A stretch of DNA of 64,000 nucleotides from Aquabacterium sp. A7-Y (GTDB lineage: Bacteria > Pseudomonadota > Gammaproteobacteria > Burkholderiales > Burkholderiaceae_C): assembly GCF_026153205.1 (NCBI RefSeq), contig NZ_JAPFBW010000012.1, forward strand, positions 62,001 through 126,000, given 5' to 3'. This document shows positions 10,002 through 19,398 of the stretch, piece by piece (positions within the stretch are counted from its first letter, which is position 1; every line of letters begins with the position of its first letter). Made by a program: the position numbers and the translations under genes. Below the pieces are notes generated by a model that was not told the origin of the DNA, ran no database searches, and saw nothing but the letters and a program-made list of their open reading frames with translations.

Positions 10002-10059
10002 GCCGCCGCTGCCTGCCGAGACCTTCCTTGCATCCCCCACAAGCGATCTTCCATCACCC

Positions 10060-11175
10060 ATGTCCAATCCCATCTATCACGACGAACAGGTTTCAGCGGA
10101 ACCGCTGGACGGCTTGACCGTTGCTGTCATCGGCTACGGCACGCAGGGCCGAGCCTTTGCCGCGAACCTGCGCGACAGCGGTGTGACCGTGCAGGTCGGC
10201 AACATCGACGACAACTACTTGCGGCGCGCCGTCGCCGACGGCCACCCGGTGAGCGGCATCGCCGACGCGGTACGGCAGGCCGACGTCGTCCTGCTGCTGA
10301 TTCCCGACGAGGCGCATGGACGGGTGTTCGAGGCCGAGATCGCGCCGCAGCTGCGCGAGGGGGCGATGCTGGTGGTCGCGCACGGGCACTCCATCGTTCA
10401 GGGCTATGTGCGGCCGCTGCCCGGCCGCGACTTGGCGATGCTGGCACCGCGTATCTACGGCGAGCCCATCCGTCGCCACTACCTGGCGGGACAGGGTGCG
10501 CCGGCGTATTTCGACGTGATGCAGGACAGCAGTGGCCAGGCCTTGCCTCGCCTGCTGGCGCTCGCGCGTGCGGTCGGCTTTACCCGGGCGGGCGTGATGC
10601 GCGTGGACCCACGGCAGGAAACCTTCCTGGATCTGTTCCAAGAACAATTCCTGGCACCGGCCCTGGTCGACCTGGTCGAGACCAGCTACCAAGTCCTGGT
10701 CGAGCAGGGATTCGACCCGCGCGCCGCCCTGCTGGAGGTCTACGGCTCGGGCGAGATGGGCCAGATGTTGTTGGATGGCGCCGACATCGGGCTGGACGAG
10801 GTGATCGCTCAGTATGGCTCGCCGACCTGCCAAGTGGGCTACCACCGTTGGCGCGGCCGGCTGCTGCCACCGTCGCTGGCAGAGGCCGCCCTGGTCATCC
10901 TGAAACAGATGGAGAACGGCGATTTCTCTGCGGACTTGAAGGAACAAGCAGCACAGGGTTATGCAGACGTCGCTGCGCGGCAGCGTGCCTGCGAGGAGCG
11001 CCCGATGAACCGTATGCACCGCGAGGTTCGCGCCTCGTTCCGGTTTCCGTCGGAGTCGTTGGACACGCTCTACCGGGCGTGGGCCGACGTGAAACCGGAA
11101 GGTGCCGGGATCACGTCCGCGACCGTACCGGTCGATGCGGCTTGCACCACGCCTCTTGCTCCCACGAAAGCCTGA
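10060..11175 (+). CDS. burG: Ketol-acid reductoisomerase homologue, probable cyclopropanol-forming enzyme (BurG-like)
   Basis: A protein of 371 residues with the two-domain plan of ketol-acid reductoisomerase. A Rossmann motif (GYGTQG, residues 25-30) is followed by a cofactor loop with Asp50 and Asp51 where NADPH-binding enzymes carry Arg and Ser, suggesting NAD+. The DLFQEQ motif (Asp191, Glu195) keeps two metal ligands. The canonical ECxHE is replaced by EVYGSGE (Glu226 and Glu232), so the active site is altered. A plain IlvC for branched amino acids is unlikely given these changes and the neighbours. BurG of the malleicyprol pathway is an NAD+-dependent member of this family that closes the cyclopropanol ring of gonydiol. 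The stop overlaps the decarboxylase start (TGATG). Confidence 0.82.
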   Translation: MSNPIYHDEQVSAEPLDGLTVAVIGYGTQGRAFAANLRDSGVTVQVGNIDDNYLRRAVADGHPVSGIADAVRQADVVLLLIPDEAHGRVFEAEIAPQLREGAMLVVAHGHSIVQGYVRPLPGRDLAMLAPRIYGEPIRRHYLAGQGAPAYFDVMQDSSGQALPRLLALARAVGFTRAGVMRVDPRQETFLDLFQEQFLAPALVDLVETSYQVLVEQGFDPRAALLEVYGSGEMGQMLLDGADIGLDEVIAQYGSPTCQVGYHRWRGRLLPPSLAEAALVILKQMENGDFSADLKEQAAQGYADVAARQRACEERPMNRMHREVRASFRFPSESLDTLYRAWADVKPEGAGITSATVPVDAACTTPLAPTKA

Positions 11176-12383
11176 TGATGCATGCGTTCGGACACTGGTG
11201 GGCCCGCGAGGACCTCCGCTATGACCACGAGCGCCTCGTCTTCTGTGGCCGGGACGTGGCGGCACTGGCGGCGGCCTTCGCGGAGCCGCTGTTCCTCTAC
11301 AACGCTGCTCGGCTGAGGCAGAACGTCGGGCGGCTGCACCAGGCCCTCAGCGGACTCGGCCTGCCGTTTCGGATTTACTACGCAATGAAGGCCAACCGCT
11401 TCGAGCCGCTGCTGTGCGAGCTGCGGCGCACACCGCTGTACGGGATCGACGTGTGTTCGCCCGAGGAACTGCGCGAGGCCCTGGCTTGCGGCTGGCGACC
11501 CGAGCAGCTGTCCTTCACCGCGCACGGGATGATGCCCGAGGATGCGGAACTGCTCGCGGCGCTGCCGCAGGTGCACGTCAATTGCGACACGCTCAGCGCG
11601 ATCCGCCTGCTCGGCGAACATTCACCGGGACGAAGCATCGGCCTGCGGGTCAACCTGGGCATCGGTATCGGCTATGCGGACAGCGATCGCCTGAGCTATG
11701 CCGGCCAGCGCACGACCAAATTCGGCATCTACCGCGAGCAGTTCTCTGAAGCGCTGGAGACGGCCGCCTGCCACGGCCTGCATGTGACTTGGCTGCACTG
11801 CCACGCCGGATGCGGCTACCTCGAGGCCCAGCTCGCATCTTTCGAGCGGGTGCTGCAGGCACTGGCCTCCTTTTCGGACAAGGTGCCGGGCCTGCAGGGC
11901 CTGAACCTGGGGGGCGGGCTGGGCCTTCCTCACCGGGCGAACGACGTCGCGCTCGACCTGGGCCGTTGGGTCGGCCTGATTCGGACGCACCTGGGCCACC
12001 TGGGGCTCGAGATCGCTATCGAGCCGGGCGACTTCATCGTCAAGGACGCAGGACTGCTCGTGCTGCGCGTCGGTTATGCCGAAACCAAGCGCGACCGGCG
12101 TTTTGTCGGTCTCAATGGCGGTTTCAACCTGGCGGTGGAACCGGCTTTTTACGACCTGCCGTGCGAGCCTGTGCCATGCCGCCCCCGTGCCGGTCCTGCA
12201 GAAGTGGTCACGCTGGCTGGCAACATCAACGAGGCGCTCGATCTGTGGGCAAGCGATGTGGCCCTGCCGCCGGTAGAGCCTGGCGACTTCATGGCCTTGC
12301 TGAACGCCGGCGGCTATGCGTCCTCCATGAGCTCCAACCATTGTTTACGCGGTCGGTTTCGGGAATTGCTGCTACAGCCATAG
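11175..12383 (+). CDS. burI: Fold-III PLP decarboxylase of the diaminopimelate/ornithine type (BurI-like)
   Basis: A protein of 402 residues. The PLP lysine (Lys72) lies in YYAMKAN, with an HCHAGCG motif and a GGGLG phosphate-binding loop further on. The C-terminal signature reads GNINEALD where relatives have GPxCESxD, so the usual catalytic cysteine is Asn352. In a bur-type pathway the enzyme decarboxylates S-methylmethionine to dimethylsulfoniopropylamine; a substrate other than diaminopimelate or ornithine fits the altered motif. The start ATG overlaps the reductoisomerase stop by one base, which I take as coupling. The true lysA would be expected elsewhere in the genome. Confidence 0.82.
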   Translation: MMHAFGHWWAREDLRYDHERLVFCGRDVAALAAAFAEPLFLYNAARLRQNVGRLHQALSGLGLPFRIYYAMKANRFEPLLCELRRTPLYGIDVCSPEELREALACGWRPEQLSFTAHGMMPEDAELLAALPQVHVNCDTLSAIRLLGEHSPGRSIGLRVNLGIGIGYADSDRLSYAGQRTTKFGIYREQFSEALETAACHGLHVTWLHCHAGCGYLEAQLASFERVLQALASFSDKVPGLQGLNLGGGLGLPHRANDVALDLGRWVGLIRTHLGHLGLEIAIEPGDFIVKDAGLLVLRVGYAETKRDRRFVGLNGGFNLAVEPAFYDLPCEPVPCRPRAGPAEVVTLAGNINEALDLWASDVALPPVEPGDFMALLNAGGYASSMSSNHCLRGRFRELLLQP

Positions 12384-12633
12384 GCAGGCAGCACGAGCTT
12401 TGCGGAAGCAGTATGGACTGGAATCGGGCCCCACCCCTCCAGCACGGACGGCAGGCTGGTCCCCAGCGGCGGCTGGCCTCGGCCCCCGGTCTGTACCAGA
12501 ATTCGAACCTTCAGGGGGGGCCGCGCGCCAACTTCGGCGGCACGATGCCAGCTGGGCCATGTGTTTGTAAACGTGTGACATCGCTGAGGCGCCGGGCAGC
12601 TTCAGCTTCACTCACCAAAACAAGAGGATCCAG

Positions 12634-13530
12634 ATGCAGGGATTAGCGCTGATTGCAGTTTGCTTGTTGATCGGCGCGGCCCTGGCCCGCAGCGAGCGTC
12701 TGCCCGACAACTTTTGTGCGGTGCTCAACCTGTTTGCAGTGCGAGTGGCCTTGCCGGCCCTGGTGCTCAAGCACATACACGCCATTGAGTTTGACGCGAC
12801 CTTGTGGCTGCCCCTTCTGACACCTTGGGTGGTCTTTGCGCTGTCCGCCGCCGCGGCCCACTTGGCTGGGCGGATCTGGGGTCTCAGGCGCGACACGGTG
12901 GGCTGCCTGACGCTCGTGTGCGGGACGGGCAACACGTCCATCGTTGGCATCCCCTTGATCCAGGCTTTTGTCGGCGTGCCGGCGGTGGGCTACGCCGTGG
13001 TGGTGGACCAGTCCAACTTCGTCGTGATGTGCACGCTTGGCATGATCGCGGCCAGCATCTACTCCGACGGCCAGCAGGATGGTCGGCGCATCCTGCGTCA
13101 GATGCTCAGCTACCGGCCTCTGCAGATGCTGGTGCTGGCCCTCCTGTTGCGGCCCATCCAGTTCCCCGTATGGCTCGATCAGGCCTTGTCGTCGGTGGGC
13201 GGCACGTTAACGCCGATTGCGCTCATTTCCGTTGGTGCCAGCTTCCATTGGCCCCGGGATTGGGGCGTCGTGCGCAACTTCCTGATCGGCGCTGCCATCA
13301 AGCTCATGATGGTGCCGGCCTTGGTGCTGCTGCTGTGGAGCCAGCTCACCGGCGTGCGTGATCTGGCCTTCACGACCTCGGTGCTTCAGGCGGCGATGCC
13401 GCCGATGATCATTGCTGGACTGATCGCCACCGAAAAGAATCTCGATCCGCCCCTGACGCAGGTACTGATTGGGGTGGGCATTCCGTTGTCGTTTCTCACC
13501 ACCGCCATCTGGCTGGTGTTCCTACGGTAG
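12634..13530 (+). CDS. AEC-family (auxin efflux carrier-like) transporter
   Basis: A protein of 298 residues, almost wholly hydrophobic, with the repeated five-helix halves and the polar break GTGNTSIVG typical of AEC permeases, which move small organic acids. It starts after an AGAGGA ribosome-binding site and follows the decarboxylase by 250 bp, in which I see no gene. Its position at the cluster end, before mobile-element debris, suggests it exports the pathway product or an intermediate. That is inference: AEC carriers also sit alone in many genomes. Confidence 0.75.
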   Translation: MQGLALIAVCLLIGAALARSERLPDNFCAVLNLFAVRVALPALVLKHIHAIEFDATLWLPLLTPWVVFALSAAAAHLAGRIWGLRRDTVGCLTLVCGTGNTSIVGIPLIQAFVGVPAVGYAVVVDQSNFVVMCTLGMIAASIYSDGQQDGRRILRQMLSYRPLQMLVLALLLRPIQFPVWLDQALSSVGGTLTPIALISVGASFHWPRDWGVVRNFLIGAAIKLMMVPALVLLLWSQLTGVRDLAFTTSVLQAAMPPMIIAGLIATEKNLDPPLTQVLIGVGIPLSFLTTAIWLVFLR

Positions 13531-13575
13531 TGAAGGCAGCCGGAAACAAGGTATCGAAGGTCGTAAGCTTCCCCG

Positions 13576-14244
13576 TCAAGTAGCCATCCCAGAACTGGAA
13601 TCTGCGGCTGTTGTGATCCTGGGCAGGAACTGCCGCGGCGGCAGCCCTGCCAGGGCATCGTGAGGCCGGCGCTCGTTGTATTCGAGCAGCCACTCCTCGG
13701 TGATGTGCTGCACCTGCTCGATCGACTTGAACAGGTAGGCATCGAGCACCTCGTTGCGGTACGTGCGGTTGAAGCGCTCGATGTAGGCATTCTGATTGGG
13801 CTCGCCGGGCTCGATGAAGCGCAGCGCGATGCCCTTGGCAGCGGCCCACTCACTGAACGGCAGGGAGGTCATCTCCGGCCCGTTGTCGAAGCGAATCGAG
13901 GCCGGCGTGCCGTACCACTCGATCAAGCGGCTGAGCGTGCGGATCAGCCGCCTGGCCGGAATAGAGGTGCTGACCTCGATGGCCAGCGCCTCTCGGTTGG
14001 CTGCGTCGATGACGTTCAGCGTCCTGAAGCGTCTGCCGTCGTACAGGGCATCGTGCATAAAGTCCAGCGCCCAGCCTTGATTGACGTACTGGCCCGCCTG
14101 CAGCGGCACGGGCTCGCGCTGTGGCACACGCTTTTTCGTTCGCCGCGGCAGGGTCAATGCCATCTCGCAGTACACGCGCCATGCCCTCTTGTGGTTCCAT
14201 GGCCGTCCATCCAGTCGCAGCCGCTCGTAGCACTTCCAGAAGCC
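13576..14244 (-). pseudogene. IS3-family transposase OrfB, 5'-truncated
   Basis: The C-terminal part of an IS3-family DDE transposase. Visible are the first Asp in GWALDFMHD, the second in RFDNGPEM and the Glu in [10 protein letters not shown]; the second Asp and the Glu are separated by exactly 35 residues. Homology begins at GFWKCYERL, so the N-terminal part and all of OrfA are missing. At that point the sequence passes directly into an integrase remnant on the other strand. The element is therefore a deletion derivative and not autonomous. I could not delimit its terminal repeats. Confidence 0.8.
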
Positions 14245-14774
14245 GCAGGCCTGCGGATTGGCGAGCAGCTGGCGCTCCGCTGGCAGAGCGTCGATATGCG
14301 GAGCTATGCCGTCGTGGTGCGCGAGGCCAGGGTAATGGGGCGCGACAAGGACCGCACGAAGACCGCGTTCGAGCGAATCGTGGAGCTTAACGTTCGGGCG
14401 GCTGCGGTGCTCCATCGCCAACGCGCTCGCACCCAGTCGCAGAAGCACGGGCGCGTCTTCGCAACGGCGGGGCAGCCGGACAAGCCCTGGCACGACGAGC
14501 AGCTTCAGTGGCGCGCGTGGAATAGCTGCCTGCGCCGCTGCGGCGTCCGCTATCGCGCCCCGAAGGAGTGTCCGGAACCGGCGTCACCATGGCGCTGCAG
14601 GCCGGCGCCGACCCCGTGTGGGTGGCCAACCAGCATGGGCACAGCGTCCAAGTGATGATGCGTGACTACGCAGGATTCATCCCGAAAGCAGACCGCGGGC
14701 GCAACCTGGCAGCGGTGAACCGGGCCCTCAGAACTCAGGGTCAAACCGCGGATTCCGCAGTAGAACCGCAGTAG
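14241..14774 (+). pseudogene. Tyrosine recombinase (phage/island integrase) remnant, frameshifted
   Basis: The catalytic half of a tyrosine integrase. It opens with [17 protein letters not shown], which holds the first catalytic arginine, and runs in one frame to about 14568. The family's CRxT box is broken there by a net one-base loss. Homology resumes in another frame with [20 protein letters not shown] and the probable nucleophile tyrosine in MMRDYAGFI. The N-terminal domain was lost at the junction with the IS3 remnant. The gene points at the 3' end of tRNA-Ser 46 bp away, the usual position of an island integrase beside its tRNA target. Confidence 0.78.
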
Positions 14775-14787
14775 GCACCCTGCAGAA

Positions 14788-14816
14788 ACAAAAAAGTCCT
14801 TGAAGATCAAGGACTT
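14788..14816 (-). terminator. Rho-independent terminator of tRNA-Ser
   Basis: A perfect 10-bp stem (AAGTCCTTGA / TCAAGGACTT) with a 3-base loop is followed, on the minus strand, by a run of T. It lies directly after the tRNA 3' end. Confidence 0.85.
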
Positions 14817-14819
14817 AGT

Positions 14820-14910
14820 TGGCGGAAAGGGAGGGATTCGAACCCTCGATACGGTAAAACCGTATACCGGATTTCGAGTCCGGCGCATTCGACCACTCTG
14901 CCACCTTTCC
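14820..14910 (-). tRNA. tRNA-Ser (anticodon CGA)
   Basis: The minus strand folds as a class II tRNA of 91 bases. The acceptor stem is GGAAAGG/CCTTTCC, the anticodon stem CCGGA/TCCGG encloses the loop CTCGAAA, and there is a long variable arm (TACGGT...ACCGTA). The T-arm reads GAGGGTTCGAATCCCTC, and the discriminator G is followed by an encoded CCA. Anticodon CGA reads UCG serine codons. It lies downstream of seryl-tRNA synthetase on the same strand, and its 3' half is a likely integration target of the neighbouring island. Confidence 0.97.
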
Positions 14911-14965
14911 TGGTGTTCGCTTTAGCTTTTAAGCTCGCGGGTCGTCGCGTAAAGCGAAGTCAGCG

Positions 14966-14971
14966 ATTGTA
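14966..14971 (-). promoter_or_regulatory. Possible -10 box for tRNA-Ser
   Basis: TACAAT on the minus strand, with a TTGCAG hexamer 19 bases upstream inside the end of serS. It lies about 55 bases before the tRNA. The spacing is longer than ideal, so read-through from serS is the alternative. Confidence 0.35.
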
Positions 14972-14976
14972 GCGCA

Positions 14977-16314
<1,338 letters not shown>

Positions 16315-16368
16315 TCAGTTCGGGTTGAGAAAGCCGGGTGGAAGGAAAGATTGTATGTAGGCGGCTGC

Positions 16369-17319
16369 TCAGCGCAGTCCACTGCCGCCCAGGCCCTTGG
16401 GCAGCGGAAAGCGCACCGTCTCCTCGACGCCTTCCATGCGCCGCACCGAGACCGCGCCGAGCGAGCGGATGCGAGCGATGACCTGGTCCACCAGGATCTC
16501 CGGCGCCGAGGCGCCGGCGGTCAGGCCGACGCGCCGCTTGCCCTCGAACCACTCCGGTTTCAGGTCGTCGGGCTGGTCCACCATGTAGGCCTCGGTGCCC
16601 TTGCGCTGCGCCACCTCGCGCAGCCGGTTGCTGTTGGAGCTGGTCGGGCTGCCGACGACGATGACGAGGTCGACCTGGGGCGCCAGCACCTTCACCGCGT
16701 CCTGGCGGTTCTGCGTCGCATAGCAGATGTCCTGGCGCTTGGGCTCGCGCACCTCCGGGAAACGTGCTTTCACCGCGGCCATGATCTCGGCGGCGTCGTC
16801 CACGCTGAGCGTGGTCTGCGTCACGACCGCCAGGCGCGACGGATTCCTGACCTGCACGCGCGCGACGTCGGCAACGTCCTCGACCAGATAGATGCCGTCG
16901 CTGAGCTGGCCCATCGTGCCCTCGACCTCGGGGTGCCCCTTGTGGCCGATCATGATGAACTCGTAGCCTTCCTTGTGCAGCTTCGCGACCTCGACGTGCA
17001 CCTTGGTCACCAGCGGGCAGGTCGCGTCGAAGACCTGGAAGCCGCGGCCTGTCGCTTCGGTGCGCACCGCCTTGCTGACACCGTGGGCGCTGAAAACCAG
17101 CACGGCGCCGGGCGGCACCTCGGCCAGGTCCTCGATGAAGATGGCGCCCTTGGCCTTGAGGTCGGCCACCACGTAGGTGTTGTGCACGATCTCGTGGCGC
17201 ACGTAGATGGGCGCGCCGAACTGCTGCAGGGCCCGTTCGACGATCTCGATCGCCCGGTCCACGCCGGCGCAGAAGCCGCGCGGCTCGGCCAGCAGGATTT
17301 CACGTCCGGCAGCTTGCAT
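16369..17319 (-). CDS. ispH: 4-hydroxy-3-methylbut-2-enyl diphosphate reductase
   Basis: A protein of 316 residues. It is the last enzyme of the methylerythritol phosphate pathway and makes IPP and DMAPP using a [4Fe-4S] cluster. The three cluster cysteines are visible in GFCAGV near residue 18, in [11 protein letters not shown] and in ICYATQNRQ; the substrate-binding segment [12 protein letters not shown] follows. The frame is open far upstream, but the family N-terminus is at [17 protein letters not shown], and this ATG overlaps the fkpB stop as TGATG. The fkpB-ispH pairing is common in proteobacteria. Confidence 0.97.
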   Translation of the reverse strand: MQAAGREILLAEPRGFCAGVDRAIEIVERALQQFGAPIYVRHEIVHNTYVVADLKAKGAIFIEDLAEVPPGAVLVFSAHGVSKAVRTEATGRGFQVFDATCPLVTKVHVEVAKLHKEGYEFIMIGHKGHPEVEGTMGQLSDGIYLVEDVADVARVQVRNPSRLAVVTQTTLSVDDAAEIMAAVKARFPEVREPKRQDICYATQNRQDAVKVLAPQVDLVIVVGSPTSSNSNRLREVAQRKGTEAYMVDQPDDLKPEWFEGKRRVGLTAGASAPEILVDQVIARIRSLGAVSVRRMEGVEETVRFPLPKGLGGSGLR

Positions 17320-17795
17320 CACAGCACCCCGATCAGTTGAACCTCGAAACTGACGGGCTGGCCCGCCAGCGGGTGGTTGAAGTCGAACAGCAGCCAGTCC
17401 TCGCCGATCTCGCGCACCACGCCGGCGTAGCTGGCCGTGCCGTCGGGGGTCGGGAACTGCACCACGTCGCCGACGTGGTAGGTCTCGTCGGGGTCGCCGA
17501 GCTGGTCCATCAGCGAGCGTTTCACGCGCTGCACCATCTCCGGGTTGCGCTCGCCGAAGGCTTCGCCCGGCGCCAGCTCGAAGCGGGTGCGGCTGCCCTC
17601 CTCCAGGCCGATGAGGCGCTGCTCCATCGCAGGGGCCAGTTCGCCGGTGCCCAGCGCCAGGGTCGCAGGCTTGTCGTTGAACGTGTTGATGATGTCGGCC
17701 CCGTCGGGACCGATCAGTCGGTAGTGCAGGGTCAGGAAAGACCCGGGTTGTACTGCGGCCACCAGCGGCACCTCGGTTTTGTAGACTGCGTGCAT
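17319..17795 (-). CDS. fkpB: FKBP-type peptidyl-prolyl cis-trans isomerase
   Basis: A protein of 158 residues, a cytoplasmic prolyl isomerase and chaperone of the FkpB/SlpA group. Visible are the FKBP core ([13 protein letters not shown]), the inserted flap domain ([20 protein letters not shown]) and the return to FKBP strands ([17 protein letters not shown]). It lacks the His-rich tail of SlyD. I chose MHAVYKTE because the family homology begins just after it. It is translationally coupled to ispH, and radC starts divergently 60 bp away. Confidence 0.92.
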   Translation of the reverse strand: MHAVYKTEVPLVAAVQPGSFLTLHYRLIGPDGADIINTFNDKPATLALGTGELAPAMEQRLIGLEEGSRTRFELAPGEAFGERNPEMVQRVKRSLMDQLGDPDETYHVGDVVQFPTPDGTASYAGVVREIGEDWLLFDFNHPLAGQPVSFEVQLIGVL

Positions 17796-17855
17796 TGTAA
17801 AAGCCGCCCTCGGCGCCGCCGGCACATCGCCGCTCCACCTGCTTCCACCCGGGTC

Positions 17856-18530
17856 ATGCTCCTCAAGGAACTGCCGCTCGACGCCCGTCCCCGCGAAAAG
17901 ATGCTGGCCCTCGGCCCGTCCGCGCTGGCCGACGCCGAGCTGCTGGCACTGCTGCTGCGCACCGGGCTGCAGGGTCTGTCGGTGCTGCAGCTGGCCGAGC
18001 AGCTGCTGAAGGGTTTTGGCGGCATCTCGGGGCTGCTGCACGCCGGCAGCGATGCCTTGAAGGCCGTCAAGGGCCTGGGCCCCGCCAAGCGGGCCGAGCT
18101 GGCCGCGGTGCTGGAGCTGGCCCGCCGGGCGCTGGCGGAGCAACTGCAGACACGCCCTGCCTTCGAGGCGCCCGAGCAGGTCAAGCACTACCTGCGGCTG
18201 CAGCTGGGCGCGCGCCCGCACGAGGTTTTCGCGGCACTGTTTCTCGATGCGCAGAACCGGCTGCTGGCGCTGGAGGAACTCTTTCGCGGCACCCTGACCC
18301 AGACCAGCGTCTATCCGCGCGAGGTGCTCAAGCGCGCGCTGGCGCACAACGCCGCCGCCGTGATCCTCGCGCACAACCACCCCTCGGGCCACGCCGAGCC
18401 GTCCAAGGCCGACGAATACCTGACCCGCACCCTGCAGACGGCGCTCTCGCTGATCGACGTGAAGGTGCTGGACCATGTGGTCGTCGGCCGCGGTGAGGCC
18501 GTGTCCTTCGCCGAACGCGGACTGTTGTAA
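17856..18530 (+). CDS. radC: RadC-family JAB-domain protein
   Basis: A protein of 224 residues. An N-terminal helix-hairpin-helix region ([20 protein letters not shown]) precedes a JAB/MPN metalloprotease-like domain with the [14 protein letters not shown] zinc motif. Despite the name, a role in DNA repair is not established for the family. The ATG opening [15 protein letters not shown] matches the family start; the frame is open further upstream without homology. The next gene begins 9 bp downstream. Confidence 0.94.
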   Translation: MLLKELPLDARPREKMLALGPSALADAELLALLLRTGLQGLSVLQLAEQLLKGFGGISGLLHAGSDALKAVKGLGPAKRAELAAVLELARRALAEQLQTRPAFEAPEQVKHYLRLQLGARPHEVFAALFLDAQNRLLALEELFRGTLTQTSVYPREVLKRALAHNAAAVILAHNHPSGHAEPSKADEYLTRTLQTALSLIDVKVLDHVVVGRGEAVSFAERGLL

Positions 18531-18539
18531 GGTTTTGCG

Positions 18540-19202
18540 ATGAGAGCCAAGAGCTTCGCCGAACTGGGCGCCGTCAGGAAGTTGCTGCAGGAACAGGCCC
18601 GCGAGGCGCAGCAGCGCGAGGCCGAGAAACGCGCCGCCGAAGAGCGCGCCCGGCGCGAACGCGAGCTGTTCGTGCGCAGTGTCGGCCAGGTCCACCAGAT
18701 CAAGGAGCGCGGCCTGGCCGAGCTCGACCGGCCCCGTCCCGAGCCCCTGCCCTTCCAGCGCCGGCTCGACGAGCAGGAGGTGCTGCGCGAAGCCATCAGC
18801 GACGAGTTCGATGTCGAGAGTCTGCTGGAGACCGACGAGGCGCTGTCGTTCCGGCGCCCCGGCATCAGCCTGGAGGTGGTCAAGCGCCTGCGCCGCGGCG
18901 ACTGGGTGATCCAGAGCCAGATCGACCTGCACGGCCTGCGCCGCGACGAAGCACGCGAGCAGCTGGCGGGCTTCCTGCGCGAGGCGGTGCGCGACGGCCT
19001 GCGCTGCGTGCGCGTGATCCACGGCAAGGGCAACGGCTCGCCGGGTCGAGAGCCGGTGCTCAAGGCCAAGGTGCGCAGCTGGCTGGTGCAGAAGAACGAG
19101 GTGATCGCCTACGTCCAGGCGCGCGCCTCGGAGGGCGGCAACGGGGCGCTGGTGGTGCTGCTCAAGCCCAGCAGCGAGCTGCCGCGGGCGCGCGCCGCAT
19201 AG
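18540..19202 (+). CDS. Smr/MutS2-domain protein
   Basis: A protein of 220 residues. A charged helical N-terminal region rich in Arg, Glu and Ala, possibly coiled coil, covers about residues 10-60. A C-terminal Smr domain follows, with its two signatures IDLHGLRRDEA and VIHGKGNGSPG. Stand-alone Smr proteins are predicted nucleases acting on DNA or, as shown for some, on mRNA at stalled ribosomes. It lies 9 bp after radC and is probably co-transcribed with it. Confidence 0.9.
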   Translation: MRAKSFAELGAVRKLLQEQAREAQQREAEKRAAEERARRERELFVRSVGQVHQIKERGLAELDRPRPEPLPFQRRLDEQEVLREAISDEFDVESLLETDEALSFRRPGISLEVVKRLRRGDWVIQSQIDLHGLRRDEAREQLAGFLREAVRDGLRCVRVIHGKGNGSPGREPVLKAKVRSWLVQKNEVIAYVQARASEGGNGALVVLLKPSSELPRARAA

Positions 19203-19203
19203 C

Positions 19204-19326
19204 TCAGTCGAAGAGGATAAACACCGCGGAGTAACCGACGACCAGCCAGGCCAGGGCAGACAGGGCGCGCAGCGCCAGTTGGCGGATCAGCCGAAACCGG
19301 GCGGTAGACGGAGCAGAACGGTGCAT
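19204..19326 (-). CDS. Putative 40-residue single-pass membrane peptide behind a PmrA box
   Basis: A short frame encoding a basic N-terminus (six Arg in the first 23 residues) and one hydrophobic helix (ALSALAWLVVGYSAVFILFD). No family is recognised. The case for a real gene is its promoter: 50 bp upstream lies CTTAAG-N5-CTTAAG, and a hexamer GAGCAT sits at the same 11-base offset as GATCAT in the eptA promoter. No clear Shine-Dalgarno sequence is visible, so the exact start is uncertain. By size and regulation it recalls Salmonella PmrR, a PmrA-controlled membrane peptide, but I see no sequence match to rely on. Confidence 0.5.
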   Translation of the reverse strand: MHRSAPSTARFRLIRQLALRALSALAWLVVGYSAVFILFD

Positions 19327-19375
19327 GGCGGGGCGAGCAGTGAAAGGCAGAGGCGCCGATGCTCTCGCCGCCCGA

Positions 19376-19392
19376 CTTAAGCGCTGCTTAAG
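19376..19392 (-). promoter_or_regulatory. PmrA box upstream of the small membrane peptide
   Basis: CTTAAG, five bases, CTTAAG: an exact fit to the PmrA-box consensus. It lies between the sensor kinase stop and the peptide start. Because CTTAAG is palindromic the direction comes from the downstream match to the eptA promoter, which is on the minus strand here. Confidence 0.8.
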
Positions 19393-19398
19393 CACCCC

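Noticed and set aside
12495-12525. GAATTCGAACCTTC resembling a tRNA T-arm, possibly an att copy
   Set aside because: The stem does not pair and the flanks do not match tRNA-Ser or any acceptor stem.
19327-19395. Extending the small membrane peptide to 63 codons
   Set aside because: The longer frame would start inside or upstream of the PmrA box and its promoter.
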